This document shows positions 31,851 through 40,703 of a DNA stretch of 64,000 bases, piece after piece. Positions within the stretch are counted from its first letter, which is position 1; each line of letters starts with the position of its first letter. This DNA comes from Clostridia bacterium. GTDB lineage: Bacteria; Bacillota; Clostridia; Christensenellales; Aristaeellaceae. The DNA is taken from positions 62,001-126,000 of the forward strand of contig JAGBBA010000072.1 in NCBI GenBank assembly GCA_017938695.1. The letters run 5' to 3'. Made by a program: the position numbers and the translations under genes. Below the pieces are notes generated by a model that made no database searches, was not told the DNA's origin, and worked only from the letters and a program-made list of their open reading frames with translations.

Positions 31851-32357
31851 TTACTTTCGTATCTTCTTCAGGTGCTTCATCACGCTGTCCGCGCAGACAC
31901 CGGTGAGGGCACCGCAGGCGAGGCCGACGGCCATGAGGATGGCCATGTAGTAGAGGAGTTTGGGGGTGGCGAGCATGATCATGGCCAGGCCGACCTGGCC
32001 CACGTTGTGCATCAGGCCGCCGATCATGCTGACGACGATGACATGCACGCCCTTGATGCGGCTGAGCAGGGCCATGAAGATCATGCTGACCAGGCCGCCG
32101 GCGAAGGCGTACATCATGGCACTGACGCCGCCGAACATCAGCCCGGACAGGACGACCTTGAGGATCATCAGCACAAAGGCGGTGGGGATGCCCAGCATGT
32201 AGATGGCGAAGATCAGCACGCCGTTGCTCAGGCCCAGCTTGATGCCGGGAATGCCCGCTGCCACGGGGATGAGGCTTTCCACATAGCCCAGCACCAGCAT
32301 CAGGGCCACCAGCAGGCCGGACAGGGCGATGCGCTGGGTTTTTTCACGGTTGGTCAT
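31851..32357 (-). CDS. Gx transporter family protein (heptaprenyl diphosphate synthase component I-like)
   Basis: A 168-residue integral membrane protein with about five hydrophobic segments, starting at 32357. It matches the Hpre_diP_synt_I/Gx family (RIALSGLLVALMLVLGYVESLIP, GIKLGLSNGVLIFAIYMLG, GGLMHNVGQVGLAMIML), whose glycine-rich, S-component-like fold suggests small-molecule transport rather than prenyl synthesis. The start codon overlaps the end of the upstream NusG-II gene by four bases, a pairing common in Clostridia. The gene ends directly at repeat block A. Confidence 0.88.
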   Translation of the reverse strand: MTNREKTQRIALSGLLVALMLVLGYVESLIPVAAGIPGIKLGLSNGVLIFAIYMLGIPTAFVLMILKVVLSGLMFGGVSAMMYAFAGGLVSMIFMALLSRIKGVHVIVVSMIGGLMHNVGQVGLAMIMLATPKLLYYMAILMAVGLACGALTGVCADSVMKHLKKIRK

Positions 32358-32815
32358 GGGGCGGCTTCCTCCTTGATGGCGGCCATGAGCGCGTTCATTT
32401 CCTCCACGGTGTATAGCTCCAGGGTCACCTGGTGGGGCAGGCAGATGATCATATTGCCCAGCACGCGGTCGTCCATGGTGGAAAGGGACACCACGCCCTG
32501 CTCCACGCAGTCCTGATTATCGCAGGTGGAGGCGGCCATGTTGACGCTGGTGGGGGTCACATGCACCACGTTGACCACATCGTCGGCTTGGGTGAGGGTG
32601 AACTCCCCCTCGGTATGCAGGCCGATGGGCTGGTAGGTGGTGCCGCCGATGGTGACCAGCAGATAGGCCTGGGGTTCGGCCCCGCCGGTGGTTTCAGGAA
32701 GGGTGATGCTTTCGCCGGATATCTCCGCCGGGGGCTGCACCACGGCAGCCAGCAGGGCAACCAGGGCGATGACCAGCACCGCCGCAAGAATGATCCACAG
32801 GTTCTTGTTACGCAT
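32354..32815 (-). CDS. NusG domain II-containing protein
   Basis: A 153-residue protein anchored by an N-terminal membrane helix (LWIILAAVLVIALVALLAAVV). The remainder has the NusG_II pattern: YLLVTIGGTTY, HVTPTSVNMAASTCDNQDCVEQG with a conserved Cys pair, and MIICLPHQVTLEL. Proteins of this type are usually encoded next to Gx-transporter proteins, as here, and are suspected to belong to an envelope-linked redox or transport unit; the function is not established. Start at 32815 after AAGGAGCC; promoter at 32850-32878. Confidence 0.88.
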   Translation of the reverse strand: MRNKNLWIILAAVLVIALVALLAAVVQPPAEISGESITLPETTGGAEPQAYLLVTIGGTTYQPIGLHTEGEFTLTQADDVVNVVHVTPTSVNMAASTCDNQDCVEQGVVSLSTMDDRVLGNMIICLPHQVTLELYTVEEMNALMAAIKEEAAP

Positions 32816-32849
32816 GGATGGCTCCTTGAATCATGATGATAACGGAATC

Positions 32850-32878
32850 ATCATACCCCAGAAACGGGGATGCGTCAA
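32850..32878 (-). promoter_or_regulatory. Promoter of the NusG-II/Gx operon
   Basis: Minus strand TTGACG (32873-32878), 17-base spacer, TATGAT (32850-32855). Confidence 0.75.
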
Positions 32879-32919
32879 GCAGGGGCGGGGGACAAAAGGG
32901 CACTTACCAAGTCCTGCTT

Positions 32920-34230
32920 TTACTTGCTTGCAAGAAAATCCAGGGCCGCCTGATAGGCATCCTTGGAGGATGTTTCGATATCCGGCACCAGCATGCGGCT
33001 TTCCGTTTCGCCGGAGGGACGCAGGAAACGTTTGTGGGAAACGGACGCAAACAAATGGGAGTTCTCCAGTGCGACGAATGTGAGATCGCCATAGTGATTG
33101 GGCATGTTGGAGGATGCTTCGCCAATCAGGGTACCCAGATGACCATCCCGGACATACACGCACAGCATGGTGGCGGAGGAATAGGTGAACCGGTCACACA
33201 AGACCACCAGATTCACTTTTTCATTCTGCCGGGCAGCGGGGTTGGGCTTCATCAGGCAGGTGCCGGAAGAACGCAGATAGCCCTTCTGTTCCTTTGCTTC
33301 CGGAGAATAGCGAACCAGCATGCCGTAAGCAGGTGCCTTCATACCCATGGCGTTCAGCAGACGCTCGCAGGCGTTGGAGCTGCCGCCGCCGTTGCCCCGG
33401 GCATCAATGATCACTTTGGTGCAGCCGTTCTGCACTGCCTGCTTCAGTTCCTGGGCGATGGATTTCAGGTTGTCGTCGTCAACACATTCCACAAACTCCA
33501 CCACGAAAATGTCGCCGTCCCATCGGGCTTTGTTGCCCCAGGGTTCGTTGGAAGGGGCGGATGCTTCCTCTGGCACAAACCAGGTGCATGCCCGGGTGCT
33601 GCCATCGGATAAGGTGACGGTGAACACATCTTTTTCCACGTTCACCCCTGCCATTTTCAACAGGGTTTCAGACGTGAAATAGTTGTTGTAATTCTTGGCC
33701 ACGGCCATTTCGTTTTCCGCCGGGAACAGGCTGTCGATGGTGGCAAGGATGTGCGTCATGGGCACGTCATCTACGGCGGTAATGGTCAATTCCGTCACGC
33801 CGGATTCGTCTGCAAAATGCATCTTTCCGTTCTGATAGCGGTGATAGATAGCCACTTCATCGCCGTACTGCCAGCTCAGCCTGGTGTGCCCATCCCCGAA
33901 AACAGTGAGATACCGGGCGGAGGCACTCATGAAGGCATCCACGGTCATGGCGTTTGCTGTTTCGGCAAGGTAGGCTTCCTTTGCCGCAAGATAAGGGGCT
34001 TGGTCGCTGCCGTCCACAAAGAAGGGATGCACACTTTCCACATAATCCATCAGCTGCTGACGGTCAGCCTGCACCTGCTCCGCAGTCAAAAGGGTATCGC
34101 CCGGCAGTGCGTCGGGCCTGTTCACCCCCACGCCGCCCAGGCTAAGAGGCAGGAAATACAGGGCAGCCCCTACGGCCAGCACAACCAAAAGAAGTATGAT
34201 CGCGATGCTCCAAAGCAGCTTTTTCTTCAT
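32920..34230 (-). CDS. S41-family (tail-specific protease-like) peptidase
   Basis: A 436-residue protein with an N-terminal membrane anchor (LLWSIAIILLLVVLAVGAALYF). Start at 34230 with AGGAGG upstream. The S41 core is in the C-terminal half: KVIIDARGNGGGSSNACERLL, then LVVLCDRFTYSSATML with a candidate catalytic Ser at about 350, then GEASSNMPNHYGDL. The Lys expected in the Ser-Lys dyad of CtpA-type enzymes (GxxTxGK) is not seen at that place, so it may use a tricorn/IRBP-like arrangement or be inactive. It acts on the outer face of the membrane. Own promoter at 34262-34290. Confidence 0.82.
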   Translation of the reverse strand: MKKKLLWSIAIILLLVVLAVGAALYFLPLSLGGVGVNRPDALPGDTLLTAEQVQADRQQLMDYVESVHPFFVDGSDQAPYLAAKEAYLAETANAMTVDAFMSASARYLTVFGDGHTRLSWQYGDEVAIYHRYQNGKMHFADESGVTELTITAVDDVPMTHILATIDSLFPAENEMAVAKNYNNYFTSETLLKMAGVNVEKDVFTVTLSDGSTRACTWFVPEEASAPSNEPWGNKARWDGDIFVVEFVECVDDDNLKSIAQELKQAVQNGCTKVIIDARGNGGGSSNACERLLNAMGMKAPAYGMLVRYSPEAKEQKGYLRSSGTCLMKPNPAARQNEKVNLVVLCDRFTYSSATMLCVYVRDGHLGTLIGEASSNMPNHYGDLTFVALENSHLFASVSHKRFLRPSGETESRMLVPDIETSSKDAYQAALDFLASK

Positions 34231-34261
34231 ATCGGCATCCTCCTTTTGTATACAATCTGGG

Positions 34262-34290
34262 ATTATAGCATATACCGCTTGTGCTGTCAA
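34262..34290 (-). promoter_or_regulatory. Promoter of the S41 peptidase gene
   Basis: Perfect minus-strand TTGACA (34285-34290), 17-base spacer ending TGC, TATAAT (34262-34267). Confidence 0.88.
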
Positions 34291-34315
34291 AATGCGGGGC
34301 GGCTATCATCCGGCA

Positions 34316-34381
34316 CAAAAAACCGCAGGTACGGTGTGACTGGAAGATGCGAGTCTTCCCAGTCCGACATACCTGCGGTTA
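34316..34381 (-). terminator. Long terminator hairpin after the flavin-reductase gene
   Basis: AACCGCAGGTA near 34321 pairs with TACCTGCGGTT near 34371-34381, and an inner arm ACTGGAAGA pairs with TCTTCCCAGT. The minus-strand transcript ends in TTTTTT. Confidence 0.85.
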
Positions 34382-34397
34382 TTGCTTCATGGATTCC

Positions 34398-35282
34398 TTA
34401 TTTCCCCACGGCCTTGCGCAGCAGGGCGGTGAGCTCGCTGCGAACGGCGGCGTTGGCGGCGGGGTCGCGGTTGACCTCCCAGAGCTTCTTCAGCTCCAGG
34501 GCGCGGGCTTCCTCGGCGGGGGTGATGTGCCCGTGGCCGACCTCGTCGTGAATCCATTGCTCAAAGGAGCCGATCCAGTCGGCATCGTAGCCGATATCCT
34601 CGGGGCAGCGTTCGATCTTGTCAAAGTCCAGGCGGTCGTAGTAGAGGCGGTAATTCTTGGTTTCGGGGGTGTTGCCGCTGGCGATCATCACCTCGAACAC
34701 GGGGTCCATGGCCAGCATGCCGTAGCCAGCCAGGGGGCCGTGCTCATTGGCATCCACCAGGGACTTGTGCACCGTGCCGTAGACGACCTCGCAGATGAAG
34801 TTCACCCAGCGTTTGCCCAGCTTGTGCACATGGAGCACCTTGGCCTCCAGGTTGATGGGGCACTCGGCGATGCCGCAGGGCTTCACCACCTGGGAGGGAA
34901 GCTGGGTGCAGCCCATGACGTCGATCTCGCTGATGCCCTTGGGCACGGGACAGCCGGCGATCCAGCTCTCGCGCACCATGTCGTGGCCGTAGTAGCTGAT
35001 CACGCACTCGGGCACTTCAAGCAGGTTGGCATAGCCCTGCTTGATGCCGTCCATCCACTCGTTGTTGTCCTGATCCCACTCATCCTCGTTGACGTGGAGG
35101 TTGGACAGGGTGAAGGAGAAGAAATTGTGACCGATGCAGGTGCCCATGGTGACGGGGGTGGTGTTCATGTTGCCATAGCGGTCGCAGGTGGTGACGAAAT
35201 AGGCGATCTGCGGCGGCTGGATAAACCGGTGGTGCAGGCCGTTCAGGTTGCCGTCTTCACAAAAATAGCGGACGAATTCCAT
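34398..35282 (-). CDS. Flavin reductase-like domain protein
   Basis: A 294-residue protein; start at 35282 with AGGAGG upstream. The first 190 residues follow the flavin-reductase (FMN-binding split barrel) pattern: AYFVTTCDRYGNMNTTPVTMGTCIG, HNFFSFTLSNLH, ECVISYYGHDMVRESW, and CPINLEAKVLHVHKLGKRWVNFICEV. The remaining 100 residues are helical and unusual for the family. It probably binds FMN; the electron donor and acceptor are unknown. Monocistronic, with a TTGTTG-N17-TATACT promoter-like sequence just upstream. Confidence 0.82.
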   Translation of the reverse strand: MEFVRYFCEDGNLNGLHHRFIQPPQIAYFVTTCDRYGNMNTTPVTMGTCIGHNFFSFTLSNLHVNEDEWDQDNNEWMDGIKQGYANLLEVPECVISYYGHDMVRESWIAGCPVPKGISEIDVMGCTQLPSQVVKPCGIAECPINLEAKVLHVHKLGKRWVNFICEVVYGTVHKSLVDANEHGPLAGYGMLAMDPVFEVMIASGNTPETKNYRLYYDRLDFDKIERCPEDIGYDADWIGSFEQWIHDEVGHGHITPAEEARALELKKLWEVNRDPAANAAVRSELTALLRKAVGK

Positions 35283-35375
35283 GGTGTTCCTCCTATGCGG
35301 TTATAACGCGTGTTTGATGCCATCAGTATACCATGGGCGGAGGGGCGCAACAATTGGAATTCTGGCATTTTCTGC

Positions 35376-35921
35376 TTAGTGATTAGGCGAAAGATGCGCT
35401 TTTTCCAGTGCGAGAACGATGGCGGGCACCAGGATCAGGTGGATCAGCGCGCCGATGGCGGTGGTGACGAAATAGCTGGAGATGAACATGGCGAAGGTGA
35501 AGCCGCTGCCGGTGATGCCCATCACGATGGCCTTGGCCGCGCCGCCCAGGATGCGCCCGGCCACCATGGAGATGATCATGCTCAGCAGTATGGCGGGGAA
35601 GTTCTTCATTTTGCGGCGCAGCGCACCGTAGCACAGCGCGGATACGGCGGCATAGGCAGCCAGCTCAAAGGCCATGGGGATGGCCACTGCCACCAGCGGC
35701 GGCATGCCGAAGACCACGCTGCGCAGAAGGGGCAGGATCACGCCCAGGGCAAGGCCCCAGCCCCAGCCGCAGGTGAGCCCGGCGATGAAGGCAGGGGTGT
35801 GCAGCGGGCTGATGGCCTGGCCGATGGCAGGGATCTGCCCGGTGAGGAAGGGCAGCACCATGCCCAGGGCCAGGAGGATCGCGGTGATTAGCAGCTTGTA
35901 AAGGTTGGAACGGCGGTTCAT
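35376..35921 (-). CDS. ECF transporter S component-like membrane protein
   Basis: A 181-residue protein with five to six membrane segments, start at 35921 after AAAGGAGG. The pattern (LLITAILLALGMVLPFLTG, ISPLHTPAFIAGLTCGWGWGLALGVILPLLRSVVFGMPP, AAYAAVSALCYGALRR) fits the substrate-binding S components of energy-coupling-factor vitamin transporters. It is separated from EcfA/EcfT, as is normal for group II systems; an EcfTA module does occur at 60-63 kb but in a dedicated operon. A promoter plus terminator-like hairpin sits directly upstream, so expression may be attenuated. Vitamin unknown. Confidence 0.78.
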   Translation of the reverse strand: MNRRSNLYKLLITAILLALGMVLPFLTGQIPAIGQAISPLHTPAFIAGLTCGWGWGLALGVILPLLRSVVFGMPPLVAVAIPMAFELAAYAAVSALCYGALRRKMKNFPAILLSMIISMVAGRILGGAAKAIVMGITGSGFTFAMFISSYFVTTAIGALIHLILVPAIVLALEKAHLSPNH

Positions 35922-35940
35922 AAGGGGCCTCCTTTGTAAT

Positions 35941-36035
35941 AAAAAAGTTCCACGAAGAAAGCCGGAATTCATTCCGCGTGCTTCCTTCATGGAAACGGTT
36001 GAATGCATGATACCATAAACTGGGAAAAACGTCAA
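35941..36035 (-). promoter_or_regulatory. Promoter with a strong hairpin/T-run just before a ribosome site: attenuator or small RNA
   Basis: On the minus strand TTGACG (36030-36035), 17-base spacer and TATCAT (36007-36012) form a good promoter overlapping the stop codon of the gene upstream. Almost immediately after the predicted start (about 36000) comes a hairpin of about 16 pairs (arms 35947-35962 and about 35981-35997, one bulge) holding an inner stem CGGAAT/ATTCCG (35963-35976), then TTTTTT (35941-35946). The next ribosome site begins about 6 bases later. The structure would end the transcript after about 60 bases, making a small RNA or an attenuator for the ECF-S-like gene; it also ends the upstream flippase transcript. 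Confidence 0.6.
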
Positions 36036-37066
36036 GCCTGCTCTGTCTTTTTCGGGCTGGAGCGGAATCCGTTCACCACGGACACCACAGCACCCACGAT
36101 CAGCGTGATGTAGTAGGTGAAGAACCGCCACAGGAGCAGGGCCATCAGGCGGATGCCATCGGGGAAGACCTGGGAGTAGTACAGGGCAAAGACGCCTTCC
36201 TGGGCACCGGAGGCACCGGGCAGGGGTGTGTAGGCCGCGGAGGTGTACAGCATGATGCCCAGGGCGGTGATCTCGCCGTAGGTGGTGCCGGTCAGTTTGA
36301 AGGCGTGGTAGATGAAGAAGGTCACGGCCATCAGGCTGAGGATCTGCAGGGTGGCGATCAGCAGCTGTATCACCAGGTCGATGGGGCGGCGGGTGATCAT
36401 CATCACGCTGTTGTGGAAGGTGTCGATCACGTCCTCCCACTTGGCCTGGGTGGAGGCCGGGTCCTTGATCAGCCGCAGCTTGGCACCGGCCTTGATGAAC
36501 AGCGTTACGAAGAAACGAACCAGCCGCTTGCTCATGGCCATCATCAGCGTAAAGGCAACGATGACCACATTGTACACATAGCCCACGATCAGGATCCACA
36601 TGTTGGAGCCCAGCTGCTGGGCGATGTAATCCTTGTAGATGATCCAGAAAATGGTGCCCAGCACTGCCAGCATGAACTGGAAGGCAAACAGCTTTACTGT
36701 CAGCGCAGAGGTGCCGATGCCAATGGGTACGCTGCGCTTTTTGAGGTAATACACCTGCATGGGCTGGCCGCCGGTGGCACCGGGGGTGATGTTGGAGTAG
36801 TACATGCCGGAAATGGCGACGAACAGCGATGAGGCCAGCGAAATGCCATGTCCCTGCCGTTTGAGGAAAAAGTGCATGCTCAGCGCATCAAACAGCAGGT
36901 AGGCAAACCAGGCCAGAACGCACAAAACGATCCAACCCGGGCCGATGCTTTTCAAGGCCTCAACAGCACCGGACATCTCCTGCCCGTTGAAGCCGATCAG
37001 CAGCACCACAGCCAGCGTGCCGAAGATGAAGGCGAAATTCAGAATTTTTTTGGTACGAGGCTTCAT
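36032..37066 (-). CDS. Lysylphosphatidylglycerol synthase TM-region/UPF0104 flippase-like protein
   Basis: A 344-residue integral membrane protein with about eight hydrophobic segments; start at 37066 (MKPRTKKILNFAFIFGT) with AGGAGG upstream. The family pattern includes YLLFDALSMHFFLKRQGHGI, YYSNITPGATGGQPMQVYYLKKRSVP and LPGASGAQEGVFALYYSQVFP. It corresponds to the membrane half of MprF and related lipid transporters without the synthase half, so it may flip a lipid or glycolipid; the substrate is unknown. Promoter at 37099-37127. Confidence 0.88.
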   Translation of the reverse strand: MKPRTKKILNFAFIFGTLAVVLLIGFNGQEMSGAVEALKSIGPGWIVLCVLAWFAYLLFDALSMHFFLKRQGHGISLASSLFVAISGMYYSNITPGATGGQPMQVYYLKKRSVPIGIGTSALTVKLFAFQFMLAVLGTIFWIIYKDYIAQQLGSNMWILIVGYVYNVVIVAFTLMMAMSKRLVRFFVTLFIKAGAKLRLIKDPASTQAKWEDVIDTFHNSVMMITRRPIDLVIQLLIATLQILSLMAVTFFIYHAFKLTGTTYGEITALGIMLYTSAAYTPLPGASGAQEGVFALYYSQVFPDGIRLMALLLWRFFTYYITLIVGAVVSVVNGFRSSPKKTEQA

Positions 37067-37098
37067 ACGTCCTCCTATGATAGCTCTATAACAACCAT

Positions 37099-37127
37099 AG
37101 TATATCATAGGATACAGAAGGGGGCAA
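37099..37127 (-). promoter_or_regulatory. Promoter of the flippase-like gene
   Basis: Minus strand TTGCCC (37122-37127), 17-base spacer, TATACT (37099-37104). Confidence 0.65.
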
Positions 37128-37142
37128 GTTAAAATGCCATAA

Positions 37143-37170
37143 GAAAAAGCCGGAGCGGTGTGCTCCGGCC
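37143..37170 (-). terminator. Terminator of the GH2 gene
   Basis: GCCGGAGC (37149-37156) pairs with GCTCCGGC (37162-37169). The minus-strand product ends in TTTTTC. Confidence 0.88.
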
Positions 37171-37177
37171 ATATGGG

Positions 37178-40174
37178 TTACAGTGCCTTCATGGTAAAGG
37201 TGAGGGTATAGGGCTTGCTGGAGGGGTAGGTGAACTGCTCAAGCACCGGTGCGCCCCAGCTGTCGTCGCCGCCCACGCCCTTGCGGAACAGGGCCACGTC
37301 CAGCACGGTGCGGCAGGAACCCTGCAGTTCCTCGGGATGGGCAGCAGCCATCACTTCCTCGGGCAGGTAGGGCTGCACGCTGACCTCCAGGCCGTTGCCG
37401 GAAACCTCCACGCCGTGGCCGGTCTCGTCGGTGATGGCCATGCGGCGCACGCCCATGCGGTTGCCGCTTTCCTGGGGATTGCCATAGCGGGTCCAGCCGT
37501 CTTCCACCGCATAGGTGTAGGTGCCCAGCAGCGCGCCTTCCTTGCGGTCGGCGTAGTTCTCCTCGGGGCCGTAGCCGTAGTAGCACACCTTGTTCAGCCG
37601 GGGATCCAGCTGGAAGCTCAGGCCCAGGGCAGGCAGGTCGGGCTGGTTTTCCACGCCAGGCCAGCGGAGGGTGACCTCTATGGCATCGGGGGTGCGGATG
37701 GTGTAGGTCACGGTGATATCCGTGCCGGGCAGCACCGGCGCGGCATAGTGATAGGTGATGCTGAACACGCCGTTTTCGTACACGGGTTCATCGTTGTTGA
37801 TGAAGGCGTAGCGGCTCACCGCATTCCAGATGCCCTGGCGGATGGCGTCGCCGTTGCCGCGGTCGTTATCCGTGGGGGCGCGGAACAGGGACAGCTGCGG
37901 TGCGCGCAGCAGGCTTTCGCGGCCCAGCTTGTCCTTGATGGAGATGATGCCAGCCTTGCCCTTCTGGAACAGCACGGACAGTTCGGGGGTGTGCATGCCC
38001 ACGTTCACATCGCCGATGACGGGGGCAGGGGCGCAGGCAGGGGCTTCGGCCGGGGCGGCCTCGCGCAGAAGGGCCTGGCCCACGGCCATGATCTCGCCGT
38101 CGGGCAAGATAGCATGGCCCTTGTGCAGCAGCTGGCAGGTGGCTACCAGCAGGCCGGTTTCCGGCACCTCGCCGTAGGGCAGGTCCAGGTGGATGCTTTC
38201 GCCGGGGGCCACATTGGGCACCAGCAGGCCGCCAGCGCGCACCAGCTTGCCATCGCAGGCGATGCTCCACTTCAGCGTCAGGCCGGTGAGGGGGGCGAAC
38301 AGGCGGCGGCTCTCCACCGTCACGCCGGTAGCGTCGGGGGTCAGGCGCACATCCTGGTACAGATAACGCACATCCTGGGCCTTGGGGGAAAGGCTGCGGT
38401 CGGCCATCACGATGCCGTTGCCGATGAATTCCCAGTCGGTGGGACGGTCACCCCAGTCGCCGCCGATGGTCATGCGGGTGTGGCCGTTGGGGGCGGTGGT
38501 GCGCAGGAACTGATCCACATAGTCCCAGATGAAGCCGCCCTGGTACATGGGGTACTTGTCCTCCAGGTCGGTGTACAGTTTCATGCCGCCCAGGGAGTTG
38601 CCCATGGCGTGGATGTATTCGCAGTTGATAAAGGGCTTGTCGGGGTTATTGTTCAGGTACTTTTCAATGTCCACGGCCTTGCAGTACATCTGGCTGTGCA
38701 CATCGGTGGTGGCGGCATAGCGGCCGTCCCAGGTCACGCCCTCGTAATGCACCAGACGGGTGTTGTCGCGCTGGCGGAAGAACTGGCTCAGCTCGTAGAT
38801 GTTCTTGCCGCCCCAGCTTTCGTTGCCGCAGCTCCACAGCAGGATGCAGGCGTGGTTCTTGTCGCGCTCCAGCATGCTGCGGCCGCGGTCAAGCACGGCG
38901 GACTGCCACTCGGGCACGTCGCAGGGCAGCACATACTTCTGGTGATACGCCCAGGTGCCGTGGGTCTCCATGTTGGTTTCGTCGATGATGTACAGGCCAT
39001 AGCGGTCGCACAGCCGGTAGAACTCGGAGGTGTTGGGGTAGTGGCTGGTGCGGATGGCGTTGATGTTCATGGCCTTGCAGTTGCGGATGTCCTTGAGCAT
39101 CAGATCGGTGGACATGACGCGGCCGGTATCGCAGTCGAACTCGTGGCGGTTCACGCCCCGGAACACGATGCGCTTGCCATTGAGGCACATGACCTTGTTG
39201 ATCATCTCAAACTGGCGGAAGCCCACCTGCAGACGGGAAACCTCCACCACGTCGTCGTTATCATCGGTGATGGTGATGGTCAGGGCGTACAGGTTGGGCT
39301 CCTCGGCAGACCAGAGCTTCACGCCGGGCACTTCGCGGCAGAAATGCAGCTGCTCAGCAGCAGGCTGGGTCTCCACCATCAGCACCTCGCCGGAAACGGA
39401 CTGCAGCACGGCGGTCACATTGCCCTGGGGGCGGTGGATGGTCAGGTCGGCCTCCAGGTGGGCACGGGTGTAGTTGTCTGTCAGGGGCGTGCGGACGAAG
39501 ATATCCGCCAGGTGCACCTTGGGCTCGAAGGTCAGGGTCACGCTGCGGTGAATGCCGCTGTAACGCCAGAAGTCCTGATCCTCCAGCCAGCTGCCGGAGC
39601 AACGCTTGAAGATGCGGGCCGCCAGGCGGTTGGCACCCTGCTGCACGAAGGGCGTTACATCAAAGTGATGGGGGGTGAAGCTATCCTCGCTGTAACCAAC
39701 GAACTGGCCGTTGACATACAGGGCCAGGGCAGCCTCCACGCCGTTGAAGGTGAGCACCACCCTGCCGCAGTCCAGGTCTGCGGCGGAAAGGTCAAAGGTG
39801 CGGATGGCGGTCACCGTGGGGTTGTGGATATCCGACACCTGGGGCGGCACCAGGGCATCCTTGCCATCCCAGGGGTACTGCACATTGGCGTACTGAGGGC
39901 AATCCCAGTCGGGATTCTGCAGCTGGAACTCGCCGGGCACGGTGATCTCCGCCAGGGCGGCATCGCCATCACCGCAGGTCAGCAGGGCATCGGGGGCTTC
40001 GACCGGGCAGGCGGCGAAGTGGGCCTTCCAGATGCCGTCCAGGCTGCGCACCAGGGAGGACATGTCCGCATCCGCCTCGGGCGCAGTGCGGTAGATCTGA
40101 TGATCCGAAACGGCAGGCAGACGGTTGACGGAGAAAATTTCGGGGTCGGAAAGCCAAGAGGTTTCGAAGGTCAT
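37178..40174 (-). CDS. Beta-galactosidase, GH2 (LacZ type)
   Basis: A 998-residue enzyme, about LacZ length, starting at 40174 (MTFETSWLSDPEIFSVNRLP) with GAGGAG upstream; the frame open upstream reads through repeat sequence. The N-terminal sugar-binding domain (NVQYPWDG, TFNGVEAALALYVNGQFVGYSEDSFTPHHFDVT), Ig-like domain, and TIM barrel follow in order. Catalytic acid/base Glu is about 451 (WSCGNESWGG) and nucleophile Glu about 519 (NCEYIHAMGNS); NRHEFDCDTGR and DETNMETHGTW are also conserved. The C-terminal 270 residues are the Bgal_small_N domain (APTDNDRGNGD). No signal peptide, so it acts in the cytoplasm on imported galactosides. Its upstream region holds heptamer repeats and repeat block B instead of an obvious promoter. 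Confidence 0.96.
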   Translation of the reverse strand: MTFETSWLSDPEIFSVNRLPAVSDHQIYRTAPEADADMSSLVRSLDGIWKAHFAACPVEAPDALLTCGDGDAALAEITVPGEFQLQNPDWDCPQYANVQYPWDGKDALVPPQVSDIHNPTVTAIRTFDLSAADLDCGRVVLTFNGVEAALALYVNGQFVGYSEDSFTPHHFDVTPFVQQGANRLAARIFKRCSGSWLEDQDFWRYSGIHRSVTLTFEPKVHLADIFVRTPLTDNYTRAHLEADLTIHRPQGNVTAVLQSVSGEVLMVETQPAAEQLHFCREVPGVKLWSAEEPNLYALTITITDDNDDVVEVSRLQVGFRQFEMINKVMCLNGKRIVFRGVNRHEFDCDTGRVMSTDLMLKDIRNCKAMNINAIRTSHYPNTSEFYRLCDRYGLYIIDETNMETHGTWAYHQKYVLPCDVPEWQSAVLDRGRSMLERDKNHACILLWSCGNESWGGKNIYELSQFFRQRDNTRLVHYEGVTWDGRYAATTDVHSQMYCKAVDIEKYLNNNPDKPFINCEYIHAMGNSLGGMKLYTDLEDKYPMYQGGFIWDYVDQFLRTTAPNGHTRMTIGGDWGDRPTDWEFIGNGIVMADRSLSPKAQDVRYLYQDVRLTPDATGVTVESRRLFAPLTGLTLKWSIACDGKLVRAGGLLVPNVAPGESIHLDLPYGEVPETGLLVATCQLLHKGHAILPDGEIMAVGQALLREAAPAEAPACAPAPVIGDVNVGMHTPELSVLFQKGKAGIISIKDKLGRESLLRAPQLSLFRAPTDNDRGNGDAIRQGIWNAVSRYAFINNDEPVYENGVFSITYHYAAPVLPGTDITVTYTIRTPDAIEVTLRWPGVENQPDLPALGLSFQLDPRLNKVCYYGYGPEENYADRKEGALLGTYTYAVEDGWTRYGNPQESGNRMGVRRMAITDETGHGVEVSGNGLEVSVQPYLPEEVMAAAHPEELQGSCRTVLDVALFRKGVGGDDSWGAPVLEQFTYPSSKPYTLTFTMKAL

Positions 40175-40703
40175 GACAAAGCTCCTCTCTGTGGAAATGA
40201 TGAATGATAAATGCGGAATTCGGAATGCGGAATGCGGAATGAAATGTGGCCCGGGCGAACGCAGTTCGCCCTTGCACTTTATCAATGCAGCGGCGTGGGT
40301 GATGCGGCAGGCAATCCCTCCGTCAGCCCTTTGGGCTGCCACCTCCCTTTGCACAAGGGAGGCTGCCCCTCTCAGTCGCCTGCGGCGACAGCTATCCGCA
40401 ACCTCAATCATCGCACTCTCGCTCACGCTCGTTTGCTCGTTTCGGTTGATTCGCTCAGCTCGCTCTTTGTCGCCACTGGCGACGCTCGCATCGCTCACCC
40501 CCAAGGGGAGCCAAGTGCTGCTTGCACTGCGTCGCGGCGCGCCCGAATGAAACGGGTCGAAGACCCCGCACCGTGCCCCCAGCCCGGAGATCACCGTGCT
40601 GGGCATCCCCAAAAGGGAGTCCAGAGGGCCGAACGGCCCTTTGGTAGGGGAGTCCAGAGGGGACAACGTCCCCTCTGGTGGGGTCCAGGGGCAAAGCCCC
40701 TGG
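40175..40703. repeat. Palindrome-rich intergenic repeat block B
   Basis: About 530 bases without a gene. In order: heptamer repeats (40200-40241); a GGGCGAAC/GTTCGCCC hairpin (about 40252-40270); CTCCCTTTGCACAAGGGAGG (from about 40342); two low-complexity stretches rich in CTCGC and TGGCGAC; GGGTCGAAGACCC (about 40555); and the terminal unit AGAGGGCC/GGCCCTTT, CCAGAGGGGAC/GTCCCCTCTGG, CCAGGGGC/GCCCCTGG (40616-40702). It closely resembles block C in content and order. The last hairpin abuts the stop codon of the LRR gene and may act as its terminator. Confidence 0.85.
40200..40241. repeat. Heptanucleotide minisatellite upstream of the GH2 gene
   Basis: Six adjoining 7-base units: ATGAATG, ATAAATG, CGGAATT and three CGGAATG. 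They begin 25 bases before the GH2 start codon. A related array precedes the gene at 41755-43641. Confidence 0.8.

Noticed and set aside
31492..31950. Short frames across the repeat block (for example 31598-31906)
   Set aside because: They translate palindromic repeat units, lack ribosome sites, and are not conserved between the four repeat copies.
37160..40207. 1015-codon open frame opposite the GH2 beta-galactosidase
   Set aside because: Pure antisense shadow of a complete GH2 gene; the translation is Val/His/Gly/Ala-rich and has no domain pattern.
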